Positions 9,750 through 21,700 of a DNA stretch of 64,000 nucleotides are shown in pieces. Location: contig JNDT01002352.1 of NCBI GenBank assembly GCA_000697055.1, positions 55,212-119,211 of the forward strand, written 5' to 3'. The notes under the pieces are model-generated. The model made no database searches and was not told the origin of the DNA. It was given only the letters and a program-made list of their open reading frames with translations. This DNA comes from Saksenaea vasiformis B4078 (lineage: Eukaryota; Mucoromycota; Mucoromycetes; Mucorales; Saksenaeaceae). A program made the position numbers and the translations under genes. Positions within the stretch are counted from its first letter, which is position 1. Each line of letters begins with the position of its first letter.

Positions 9750-10957
9750 TTAAAGATGCACCTGATCTTTCTGCGAAGTCGAGGTTCTCCGCATTTCACG
9801 TTTCCTAGACGCCGTATCTTGTGATACGATGTTATATGTTCCAGGTATCGGTCGTTCGATCATTTCAAGTGTCGCTTTCTGATTTAAAGGACATCGCTTA
9901 TGATTTAGTAACGTTGTCCTTAAATTGACAAGCTCGTCACGTAACACATTGGTATAGAGGTACAGCTGTTCATTGTCATGCTGCAAGTATTCCACTTTGG
10001 CTTGTAAACTTTGCAACCATTGTTTTTTACGTTGCCGACATTTTAGGGCAGCTGATATTGCAAGTTAGTAGAATGTAGGAGAACAGTGACTTATACCTTA
10101 CCTAGTCTGTTTCGTTCCAAAAAGTTCTGTCGTTTGTTAGGTTCTTCTGTTCCTTTACACGACGGTGACTTCCGCTTTGCCCCTCCCTTGCTGGGACTTT
10201 GGGGCTCTTCGTTGTTGCCTACCATGCTTTGCGCAGGTTTGCCATTGCAAGGCGGCAGCTGTGACGATGAGTGATTCATAGAAGGATGTTCCCACATTGT
10301 CCTTGAGTGAGAAGATACATCGGGTGATAATGAAGGCAATGGCTTTGATGAGCCTGTTATTTGAAAAAAGGAAAAGGACCGGTACATCCATCGGGATATG
10401 CATGAAGAGAGTCAGATAGCTGTCACAGCGCATTCAATGCCACAGCTGCAGCCGTTACCTGTTCTGCGATAGCTATCGTACATATCAGCAGGGCCCTCAA
10501 GCATAGATGGTGACAACGCGCCCGCTCTTAGAGAGTCCCATAGCAAATGACCGGGGATCCCTCGGGAAGGACTGGCAATAGAGGCAACGGGAGGCAGAAT
10601 CTGTCTGGAAATGCCAGAAAAACTTTGTTCAAAAGGATTGGGTTCTTCCTCAAGTCGCGTTGTCCACGGAAGCGTTGTATAAGATGGCTGGATACGAGTT
10701 TCATCTGAACCCGTGGAGGAGGACGATGGTTGCTCTAGCGACGGACAACTATCTGAAATAAAGGAGAAAAAAATGTCATCCTTTCTGCTCCGGAGAAACG
10801 TCGTTTCGTTATTACCTCCAGCGATGGTGTCAAGATTAAGTTCCTTATGGCTAAAACGTGCAACCTCTGTCACAGACGGTAGTGGAGGAAGATGGGTAGA
10901 AGATGACCGCTTATCGTCAAAAATTGGAAAGGCTGAATTAGTGGAAGTCGCAATCAT
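9750..10957 (-). CDS. atf1: Atf1/CREB-type bZIP stress transcription factor
   Basis: Exons (minus) 10816..10957, 10459..10752, 10102..10353 and 9750..10051 give 329 residues. The bZIP is split by a 50-nt intron: KRQNFLERNRLAALKCRQRK forms the basic region, followed by KKQWLQSLQAKVEYL and a leucine zipper. This is the ATF2/Atf1 signature (N-x2-AA-x-KCRQRKK). The middle carries NPFEQSF, LPPVASIASPS and LRAGALSPSMLEGP, the stretch typical of the fungal Aft1 osmotic-stress and recombination domains. Such factors bind TGACGTCA and act below the Hog1/Sty1 MAP kinase; several S/TP sites are present. The first intron is 63 nt, has no stop and keeps frame, so retention would add 21 residues. A start 20 codons upstream (11017) is possible. 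Zipper and basic region are certain; the symbol is by family. Confidence 0.9.
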
Positions 10958-11017
10958 AACGGTTTGAAGGAAATGAATGAATGAGATGCAATGTTCATTA
11001 ATTCTTCGTTTATTCAC

Positions 11018-14000
11018 AAGATAAAAAAAAGAGTTTTTCTTTTTTTGCCCGTGTGAAGGTAGTTAGTTTTGGGGCGTTCTCGAACGCATTAAAAATGGGA
11101 CCCGCCCCCCTTTTCCTCGTTCAATCATCTGCGCTCTGAACAGTTGAGAAGATCCTTCCGAGCTTACGCCGGTGACGGCTTTTCTTGGTCATTATGGAAG
11201 AAGCCCTAACACGAGCTTACGCTTAAAGGTTGCTTTTTTCTTTTTTTGCGTATTCATTTTATTTAGCAGACAGAGTATAAGAAGATAACTGATACCTAGT
11301 TGCGCTGATCAGCCAACCTTTTCTTTCTAGAAACTGTATCCGCCTCCGTTGGCGAGTCTAAGGGTTGTTAAACTCGGATCTAAGAAGTAATAACATGGAG
11401 AACCGGGGCAGAGAAAGCGACAGTAATAGGTCCCGTTGAGATAAAGAGACCACCGTACGAGGTATTGTTCCATGGCATGCATCACTTGCTCACTAAACTT
11501 TAATTTTTCCATTGGCCAGACTTTCACGGATAATATTCCTCAAGCTGATAACGCCTCCACATCTTACAACTTTCCCTATCAGTACTAGCGTCTTCTTGTT
11601 GTCTACGTTACCCCATAGTTGACATCAAGGGCTTAGCAGCATCAACACCAAAGAAAAGCCTGGAACCCTTCCCCAGATGCGGCTGTGATAGTCCTGACGT
11701 GTCATCACCTGCACGGCACAAGTACTACTTCATGCTAACTGTTGTATCCAGCTGGCGTCTCATTGCGGCATGCCTGCATAAATTGCATACAGCAGATTGA
11801 CGTGATACATGCAAGACGTTTTGTAAAATTACAGCTCCGATACGAAAGATAAACCATCCAATACGAAAGCGAAAGCTCAACGAAACTAACAGCATTGAAT
11901 GGCATGATCAGTGATTAAAGTATTTAACATGTTGAAAAGTCTCGGTACCGAATGAAGCAGTTTTTCGCCTTCTCTAAGTTTATCCAATTTATTGAATCAA
12001 TAATCACAGCATGGATAGGATTTCCCCTTTATCCTGACAGAAGCATATTCCACCATAATAGAACCTGGTGGACAATGAAAGAGGAAAGCTCTTCTTTTTC
12101 TTCCTATCTGCTTGGACATCGTATAATCTGATTACGCTTCGACTTACTACATACAGGGTGATTTATGTCGTTTAGGCTGCATAACCTCCCTGCCCCAAAC
12201 CATCACGACTATGATGCAAGCCCATATTCGTCATATCAGTGAATAGATGTTGTCATAGTTAGTATCACTTATCATCTACAATAGATCGTTGGATGCTGCA
12301 TCACTTCAAAAATATGACTATTTCTGAACAACGGTTTCCCGTCACTGCTAATCGGCCTAGTATGAATGCCGTGTTTTAACAACTTTCGCTGTAGGTCATA
12401 TTGCTTCTTACAAATAGAGTGCTCATAATGACGTAGTCATGGAAAGATTATCACAGATAATTATGATCCATTTTTCTAAGAAAAATGAAATCGACAACGT
12501 TTACAATTTCCTTTCTGCATGTGGAAATTCCATGGTTGTACAGCAATTATCGGTGGCGTTCATGTGATGGGATGATCGCGTCTCTCACTTATTATGGTTT
12601 GATGAAGGCTAGGGATATCTGAAGTTTAGGTGGCGAGCGTCCGTTGCTTTCCGTCATGTGGAGAAACATAGTCAACTTATCATTAGGCGATTATGCATTC
12701 TTGATGGGACTACTGTACCGGGCAGGACTTGTGCATATGATGTAGACAATCATACCTTGTCAGGCTAGTCCTATGCATTCATATCGTAGTTAAAATGTCT
12801 GAGTAATCAAACATATAACTGCTGTATGTGGATAAGCATTAGTTCAATGATGGCTTTCTTCCGTCATTTTGTATTGCCGTGCCTTCCTTGAAGTATTTGC
12901 CATTGGCGTACGCAGAAACAACCGGACGTTCCTTTCCTTCAGTCGTACCATTGAAAAACTTCAATGTAGAATTTTCTTTCCATCGTTCTCTGCATATTTC
13001 ACTTGCCGCAAAGAAAGCCGGGTTGTTATTCCATTTGGATCTTTCTGTCTTGTACTGCAGGAGTTATATCTCAATATAGCAATCGTAGGATATACCGTTG
13101 GCCAACATCATACAACTTTCCCGCAAGGTAATATCGCATTTTGTCAAAAATTGGAGACGCTTTTGCCAAATATAGATATACCTTGCGCTTGCAAGTCAGA
13201 TGTCGCATAGCTGGAAGTTCGCGGCACACAAAATTTGGCTATAAAGTACGTCAGCATTTTTTTTACCACTTCTCGCCCTTCCTTCTCTACAGCACATATC
13301 CCGGAATCGGAAATAGGTCTTACTCCGGAGATGGGCAAAACAGCGTCGTTGGTGAACGTGACAGGTCTCGACGCATAAATTAGCTTGTGAGTCTCTCACC
13401 CTCAGTGCCTGTGCGGTGCGTCTCGTGAGAACGACCACTGCTATGCAAACGGACAAACCAAACGGTGCAGACATTTGCGTGAGAGGAAACACCGTCAATA
13501 CAAGATTCTAATCAAAGGACGACAGGGTGAGAAAGGTGGAAATTCTAGATAGCTCAGCGTCTACCATTTTAGCTGATGAGTGGGAAGAAACTCAGGATCG
13601 CATCCGACATTCGCGTTCAGGGACCCTTGCGATGGATAATTGACACCGTAATGATTGCAACCTGAAAGCTTCATGCGAATTGTAAAACAGCTTAGTAGAC
13701 GCATCTTTTCACTAGTTTTGCCAACATCAATAGTCTAAAGACATCGCGCATACCGCAATAGCTGACGGTGAATCAAAATGAGCGTGTGGAACACTGTGGA
13801 AAGCTAATAATGGTAGCCTGCTGTAATGACATTCTTTTATAGGCAGTGATACCAAGATGCTAGTAAAAAGGATTGTGAAGGAACTTAGGAGGTTCCTCTC
13901 TCAAAGAGCGGATGTTGCGTTTGTTTTACTTTCTTCGCAATGTGTCATGTAATTCTAGCAATCGTCGATATGGACCATTAGGATTGGTGAACAGTCTCAC

Positions 14001-14887
14001 ATGTGATGGATGCGTTTCTCCATACATTAGGCAAGCCATTAGCAGCCTGAACATCCATCACTTAAAGATTGACCTCCAGTAACCCGGTTGCCTCATATGG
14101 CAACAGAATACGATAGCATGACCCGTCATTGACTCCGCTACTGACTGAGTTCAACTCTTATGCCCTTGCACCTTTCCATTCGTTTCCGGTATTAAAAAAA
14201 AATGTAGTTGATTCCGGTGCACAGCTGTTATCAGCCACTTCATCAAAATTAATTTCTCTCGAGTCACCAAGACGGTTATGAAAAGATTTCATCGTTCGAC
14301 TCTCATGCATACATGCAACGCGGTTGCGTTATCATTTATCCAAGGAGGATATGTAGAAAGGAAAATGGCCTTCCGTGTGAAAATGGGTGGTCAAAGTGAT
14401 AATGCCTGACTTGTCGCATCCAATGCCATTTGTGCTAGTGGGTTTGCATGACCTATGTGAAACATCACATCTTGTGGGAAAAAGACGTAGGAGTGATATG
14501 TGCTACAATGGATGTCAGTTGTCAAGAATGGGTCTATCTACGTCCCATGGGGAGAACGTTATGACCAAAACGACTGATCAGTCCATGATGATCCTTCCTC
14601 CCGGGAGGTTCCGTTCCGCAGCCGTTAACTCGCCCATGTACTTTGACGACACTATCTTCATATCGTTCTACTTGCCTCTACCCTTACGAACGGCACCAGC
14701 AGCTGCTTGTTGAGTGGTGGATCATACTGCCAATTAAACTTCGCCACTGTACCATAGCACTATATCAGCTGATTTTGCTGGGTAAGAAGAGAAGAAAAGG
14801 ACGGAGAAGTTTTATTTATCGAATTCATCAACAAGAAGACATCTTAAAAGAACAAAATACGGAAATCCAAATAGAAATATGATACAT
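11018..14887. other. gene-poor stretch, no supportable gene
   Basis: About 3.9 kb between the bZIP promoter and the SNX3 stop. Frames such as 12869-13210 and 14387-14713 on the plus strand are open for 100 or so codons but show no domain, splice context or consistent coding frame. No long inverted or direct repeat was spotted by eye. It may be decayed mobile DNA like the 5.7-9.7 kb stretch. Confidence 0.4.
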
Positions 14888-15600
14888 TTAATAGTTATAG
14901 TTATCGCGCACTAAATTTGGGTCTTGAATAAAAGCAGCAAGCACTTTGCTGCCCGTTTGTAACAACGGATGACCAGCCACACTAGTGGTAGATTGAAAAT
15001 GTTAGCGTTCTTTCCTTTCTCTGTCCTCCCTCCTCTTTCTTTCTTCTTATTTTTTTTCTCGAACTATTTTTACTTACAGTTGTAAGAAGCGCTCCAAACC
15101 TGCTCTGCGCTGGTCAATCACCTCATCCGAAAATCGATTGGTAAAGACTTTGCCAGGTAGAGGAGGGATGTTCACGCGGGTAGACTCACGCTCCAAAACA
15201 TCCCTGAACCACTCAAAATCACTGTATCGTCTACGGACCGAAGACTGCTTCAACTTGAAAGCGGGAATATTCGTCTATTTAAAATCCCCCCACAAAAACC
15301 ACTTGGCTGTTTAGTTTCTTTTAAAAGAACCTTATCAGATAGCAAGTCGCCTTACTCTGCAAATAATCTCGTAATCCGTATACATTTTGCGTCCAAAATC
15401 TGAAGTTTTGTCAATGGCCAGCGAAGCATTTTGTCGGAAGGTCGGGACTTACCATGCGTCTGCGGGTTCTTGACTTCAATCTCCAAGAAATTCTCTGGAG
15501 GACCATAACGTTCTTCTGTGGTCTGTTCCCGAGTGTTCGAACCAGCCATTGTCTCAAAGGCTTGGAATCTGTGATCTGACACACCAGTAATGGTAGACAT
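14888..15600 (-). CDS. SNX3: sorting nexin-3 (PX domain)
   Basis: Exons (minus) 15453..15600, 15356..15399, 15078..15274 and 14888..14981 give 160 residues, the family length. The sequence reads [72 protein letters not shown] and [19 protein letters not shown], all diagnostic of Snx3/Grd19. The RRYSDFEW arginine/tyrosine cluster is the PI3P pocket. Snx3 brings retromer to early endosomes to recycle membrane cargo. One exon is only 44 nt. The start used is [18 protein letters not shown]; a second Met (MAGSN, 18 codons later) is possible, but FQAFET is itself conserved in fungal homologues and favours the upstream one. Confidence 0.95.
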
Positions 15601-15968
15601 GTGGTATCGAAAAGGATGGAACAAGAAAAGAATACACAAAGGTACCGAATAGAGCCAAGGAAAAATAGCCTGGGCCCGAAAACCAATGTGACGTGCTTCA
15701 AACTCAGCATCAAACCGTTTCAAGCGCAGAGATGTAAGGCCATGATGTCTATCTGAGACACCGATTTGATAGGTTATTCGACTAACATTTTCTCTCCCTA
15801 TGCGTCTACCTTCCTCTGTATACTCACACGCGAGAATATAAGTCCAAGGAATGAGCGATTTATTGGAAAACCGGGTAATTCAGGATAGAAATGCTTCTAA
15901 TCCAGCAAATACCAATGCAACCTTTTATTACTTTCTTTTTCTTCCAATTCAAAATGATGTGCGCCTTT
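15601..15968. other. spacer between TRM1 stop and SNX3 start
   Basis: A 368-bp spacer between two genes on the same strand. It should hold the TRM1 3' end and SNX3 promoter. No distinctive motif was seen. Confidence 0.6.
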
Positions 15969-18098
15969 CTATTGATCTTCTTGCTTTCTCTTCTTTCCTG
16001 CTCTCGCCTTGGGTCCCCAGTTGGCAGTTGGGTTCATTTGATACCGGACAAGTTTGATCGATCGCGACTTAGGGTATGCATCTGGATGCTTTGTGAAATC
16101 AACCTCGATACTGTACATAATGCATGAATGTAAGATAAACTGATAACACTTTCTTTTTCGCTTTTCCTTTACCTAGGTTCCTTGCTCAGGATGTGTCGTG
16201 CAGGGGAATTCTCAGCAATATTGGCCATCACCACGGGATGTTTCTTCGTCTGTTCACGATGGTGTCAGTACAAGCTGCATGATCTTCGCTTTTTTTTTTC
16301 TATCTACCCAAGCTCTAAGAACGTCCCAGACAATGCCGGAAGGCGCATTTGTTTTAACCGTTTCGGGATCACAGTGGGAAACAGATACCTTGTAACCAGC
16401 GTTAAGGATACCTGAGCTAAAGAGAACGGAAGGTTAGGCTTTGTTGATTAATTCTTTCTTTGGGACTTACAATAGATCCACCATGGGGATGCTGTTACAA
16501 TGCAAAGTACCACATAATCTTCCGAGAGTCCAGTACAATGGATCATCCAGCTCTTCGCCAATCACAGTCAGCATACCCTTCATGCGTGGGTGCGTGCCAT
16601 AATTGCTTTGATTTTCTTCCACATGTTGAAGCATTTTAGCCACGAAACTTTTGTCATGTAGCGCAGAAACCCATGCCGGACCACCAATCTGAAAAGAAAT
16701 AGTCGGTGTCAGTTGGCTCCATAGATGGGAAGATCAAGGCTTACATGATGTGTGTTGCCACAATGGCTGCAGCGCTCACCCACTGCAGGACCGGTGCTAG
16801 GTGTGTGCTTATCTTGTCCGTTCTCCTTTTGTTGAATTTTACCGAGTGGTTGAGCAGCATAGGCATGGCATCCTGTGCATTCATACACCACACCGATTTT
16901 GCTATCTTTCATTGAGTCCATGTTCCTTCTCTCCATTCTGCTTACCTTGCTGCCTTCTTCACTTCAACAGGGGACGTGTAAACACGAACAAAAACGCGTA
17001 GATAGAAATCGATACTGCAAGACATCATGGGAACAATGTAGCGACGATAGCGACCGGCAGAAGTCTGCAACATTTGCAGGACAAGACGGAGAGCCATTTC
17101 ATGAGGAAACATGCCTTTCAGAGGCATACCACCATATTTACCAAAGCTGGATCAGATGCTGTTAAACACAAACGCGAAGATAGCTGAAGAAATCTTACCA
17201 TGTCTCAGGATGCATCGATCCTGTCAAAATAGCGAGATCTGTGCATGTCACGCACAGCAGACCGCCTTCAGACACGGCCTGGACAGCACCATCCACGAAT
17301 GGAGCAGCTGTGCCGTAAGGATCCAAGTCTACCACATCGTATTTTTGCGAATTGCCGACAGCCTGGTACATAACCTGCCTATGATATTGCCATTAGCAAA
17401 GGGCATCCTCTTCGTCACGAATCCTACATGGCATCGCCCTTGTTTGGTCGGACAAGATCTTCGGTCAGACCGTTGTATTTAACGTTCCGTTTGATGGATT
17501 CGACCGCGTCAGCTTCAATATCATTGGCAACCACTTGCTTCAAGTTAGGGATTTCCTTTGCATAACGGATAGATCGCAATCCAGTGGCAGATAATGCTTC
17601 CAAAATAGTAAAATCTTCGGCATTGATATGTAGGTTCAGCTTCTACAAACGATAAAAAAGGCGTAAATCAAACTGCTCTCTCTCCCTCGTTTTGCATGTA
17701 AAAAAGGAGGACCTTCTCTGTGGCTTTCTTCTCGTCTGCATCTAGGAGTAACGATGAGGACTGCCATAATTGCATGATGCTTTACCATTGAGTTTTTTGA
17801 CTTTTTTCTCAATTCGTTCTCGTTTTTCTTGAAGAAAGATCTCACTCCACGTTCGAATGGCAGCAATGGACATGTCACGGTTAAATTCCTGCACTGGATT
17901 GTAAAACACTTCATTGTCCTTTGGGAAAAGAATGGTCGCTTTGCCCTCCGTCACAGGGTTGTAGAGAGACACATCGATCTCGGGACAAGGCGATACTGCA
18001 TTGGTTTCTTTCGGTATATCCGTACTCATGGTGCAGCGATGGAGAAATAAACGATGGATCGACTTTGCTGGACGATGCAGTCGAATAGACCGGAACAT
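15969..18098 (-). CDS. TRM1: tRNA (guanine-26 N2,N2)-dimethyltransferase
   Basis: Exons (minus) 17786..18098, 17428..17614, 17199..17378, 16946..17146, 16745..16901, 16471..16688, 16308..16416, 16173..16249 and 15969..16110 give 527 residues. Family blocks: [20 protein letters not shown] and [33 protein letters not shown]; the catalytic [51 protein letters not shown]; a zinc-knuckle CTGCHAY/CSHCG; and a basic C-terminus KKRKQEDQ that may act as nuclear signal. The enzyme dimethylates G26 of tRNAs using SAM. The first ATG (18098) precedes an Arg/His-rich [20 protein letters not shown] leader; a second in-frame ATG at 18029 would give a 504-residue form. This mirrors yeast Trm1, where two starts send enzyme to mitochondria and nucleus. 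The acceptor of intron 1 (gccgaag) was chosen to keep the conserved frame. Confidence 0.95.
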
Positions 18099-18774
18099 AC
18101 AAAATTTAAATTTTGCTGTGGCTTGCCTGAAGAAGAAGCTCTGATGTACCAGATCTGAGCCCGAAAAGAACTCGAATGCAACATGAGAGAGGACATAAAC
18201 AAGCTGTCGTTATCAAAAGTGTTTGTCTGGTTAGTTTGCTTTACTAATGCGTTAGGATGGTTATTTCTTTTGAGCACATAGTATTCTCGCAGCGACGCAA
18301 ACGCGTAGACATGCGGTCAGGTTGATGCAAGAAGTACTTGCTGCTTATTGAACAGATTTTACGCTAATCTATATATAATTTACGCGTCTATGGAGAGCCA
18401 AGCTCGTGCTTATGAAGGACGAAATATGCCGCCATTAGTACATAAGTTGGCGACAGATTCACATCAACTTGCTCCCTCGATGGACACAAAATTCATATAA
18501 GGCAGCATAAAAGTATAGAGTACAGCATGGAAAAAGTACTTCATTCCAATGTAAAGTTTATATGGACCTGCCGCCAAACAGTGTAAATGTAGTGCAGAAC
18601 TATAGGGAAAATTGGGCAATTGCACAGCAAAATCCTCTTCAGCATAAAACGATTATCAAGTAGCGTAAACATCGATGCAGAAACAGAATAATTTAGTGGA
18701 CAATGGGTGAATGATTGGTATACGAATATAAACTATGCAACAGAAAAGAAAATAGAAAAAAAATACAATGGATA
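18099..18774. other. spacer upstream of TRM1
   Basis: About 680 bp between the TRM1 start and the stop of the WD40 gene, both minus strand. It is AT-rich; no gene or repeat is supported. Confidence 0.6.
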
Positions 18775-21700
18775 CTAAGTTTGCGGTGCGGTCGTCTTAT
18801 TTGTTATTTTGTTTTCCACCATATTAACAAGCATGGAGGAATACTTTTCGAGTAATGCCAAAGTGGGTGGTGACTCGATCGGATCATCAAATGATGGGTT
18901 TTCTTTCTTTGGTGGCAATGCTTGCGCCATTTTTTCAGAGAGTTCATTGAGTCTGGTTTCGATTGTTGTACGGAATGCTTGATGTTTTGTTGAGGGTATA
19001 GACATGTAGACCGCGATTACAGATTCTAGTAGGATCTTCGCACCATCTAGATCAGACAAGATACTGTCAGGGTCAAGATCCTCGGGTATATCAGATGGTT
19101 CGGGTTCAGATGGAGGTGTTGTTGTTGATGATTTCGCGTCATCTGGAGCGCTCATATTCTTTTCATCATCCTCTTCGTCGTCTTCCAGATCATCGTCGTC
19201 TATCTCATCTGTCTTGGTGGGCTTATCTAGAGACTGCTGATCATCAGTTGCCGGTTCGGGCGCTTTCTCGACTGTTGTTTCGTCATTATCATCCACAAGA
19301 ACAGATTCATGCTTCGTCTCTGTCTGCTTATCGTCACCAGCTGCATTATCTTCCTGCTTGCTGTCGTTCACTTGAGATTTTTCACTGTGTGTCTCTGGTT
19401 GATCGTCTTCGACTGTTGGCGTAGGCTCGTCATGAGCTGGTTCTGTCGACTCGTCCATAACAATAGCTGTGGTCGTTGTGGATGTAGCGTCCGTTAGTAC
19501 AAAGTCGGGAAGAGCCGGCACTGGAGGGGGAAGCCCCTCTCCCGTAAGACTACTGAGCATGTTGCTCAAAGCATCTCGGTCAGGGTCTCCTTCTTTCTGT
19601 TCACCCAAAGAGGATCGGAATCGTGCAGTAAAACTCTGTCGCTTTCTTGCTTTCACTAACTTTTGTTGCAGTTCTAACAGTGCAGGCGTGCCTTTAAGAG
19701 AAGCCAGATCGTGACGCGACTGTTGGGAAAGTCCCGCGCCGCCATCCTTTCTTGCATGAGCCTTTTGTATCTCATGGGCAAGATGATCCAAGTTAAGACT
19801 TCTCCTTGGTGACATAGCCATAGAAGTAGTGCGACTAAGCGATGTTCCCAATCTTGGCGGCTCAAGAGATGTGATGGCATTGAGAATAACTTCGTCAACG
19901 TTGTCTTCACTTGATCCTTCTTCCTCCTCAGGCGAAGTACCCATCATGTTAAGCGCTTGGGTCGTCTCATTGTCCGATCCAGGGGATTTGCGTCCATCCT
20001 CTGTCGTTTGACCATCTGTTGTAGTTGTACCGTGGCCGGTGTCATGCGTGGATACCTCAAATGATTTGGCAATCTCGTCTGGCTCGGAAGACGGGGCGAT
20101 AAAAATAATTTCCTCCTCTTCTTCTTCCTCTTCTTCTTCTTCTTCCTCTTCCTCTTCGTCTTCCTCTTCTTCGCCATCCCCGTCATTTCCGTCCACTTCG
20201 TCGTGACCCAATCGTGATGAAGGATCAGCTTCGCAGTCGTCTTCTACATCACATGGATCTTCATTAGGATGTGGTGGTTTACCAGAGGGACTTGTTACTC
20301 GTTGTACGACAGTATCCGCAGATTTCCTTGAAATCTTGGTTCTCTCCGGCACCTCTGGTCGATCGGGCGTTGCATCAGTTCCGGAATCGCTCGCTCGTCT
20401 TGCCGCAAGATTACCACTGCTACGTTTACGAACAATAGCTTCATACCCCTTTGGTCGCGCACGCGCGTTTTCCTTAGGTGTGGCATTGATGAACTGCGTC
20501 GGATCTCTCTTATTCAGACCTTCACGAGACATTTGCTGTCTAAGCACCGGATTCATTCGAGAAGGTGGTGCCTGACGGTAAGCATTACCGTAAGCAGGAT
20601 AACCTCGTCCATTTTCTCCAAGACGGTTGACTGGCGAATAATGGGATACTTGACTTATCGTACGTTCTCGGGCGCCTGACGTTGGAATACCGTTAAACAG
20701 ACGTTCAAGCTTGCCATGAACTTTTTCCGGCGTCTTTCTCCCGCTACTGGTCATTCCGTTTCCTGATTTTGGACCCTTTTCGGCAGATGATGATGACCTA
20801 TTGTTGCTATTTGCGGAAGGTGACATGGTGTCTGAAGTTGGTGTGGCCGAGTTTGGTGATCCTTCTGCTCGATGGCCAGGAGGTGGAATCGTCACCGTCG
20901 GATGCGCTTCCGTACGATTCCGCCGACTCACAATCTTTTTGTAAACATCATCGTACTTTTGTTCAGCTGGCGAGACAGTAGAGAATGTCCTGCGTTCTCC
21001 CTGTCTAACCATATGCGAAAGACTAGGCGTCGGTTTGATCATGGTGGCTGTTGAAACTCGCCTTGTTCGTTGTTTGCCCACTCCACCGAACAAAAGGGCA
21101 CGCTTCTCGTCGGGTAGATCCTCGATAGTTCCACCCAGTGGGCGTAGCAGCCCTTGCTTTAGCTTTGCGTCACGGTCACTCGCACGCGCTTTCATCTTCG
21201 AGATAAGCTCTTCTCCAATTTTCCATACAAAAATCGTTCCGTCCGAACATGTACTAATTACACGTAATGTATCGGGACCGGTAAGGACAAATTTAACCGA
21301 AGTTATCAGTTCAGAATGAGCACATTGCCGCTCGATGCAGTTACTGTTGGTCAAGTCGAATAAACGTAAACATCTATCCGATCCACTTGTGATGGCGTAT
21401 GTGCCCGAAAACGGATCTAGATCAATGTTGATCAAGCTTCCGCCGGAATTTTCGAGTGACGCGCCGTTGGTGATTTCTTCAGCTGTTTCTGGTTTACATA
21501 CACGTAACGGTTTGCCGGATTCTACGCTAAAAACATACAGTCGACGTTCGCCTGTCACAGTAGCAATATAGCGAGAGTTCACATCCATTGACATATCGAA
21601 CACGGTACTTCGACCAGAATAATTATGATACGTCGAATAAAGTATTCCATTGGGCGGCTGCATTTCTGTCACACGACTGCGAAAGATGACGCCTTTATCT

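Noticed and set aside
19944..20186. Lysine/arginine-rich minus frame
   Set aside because: Shadow of the Glu-rich tract in the large WD40 protein.
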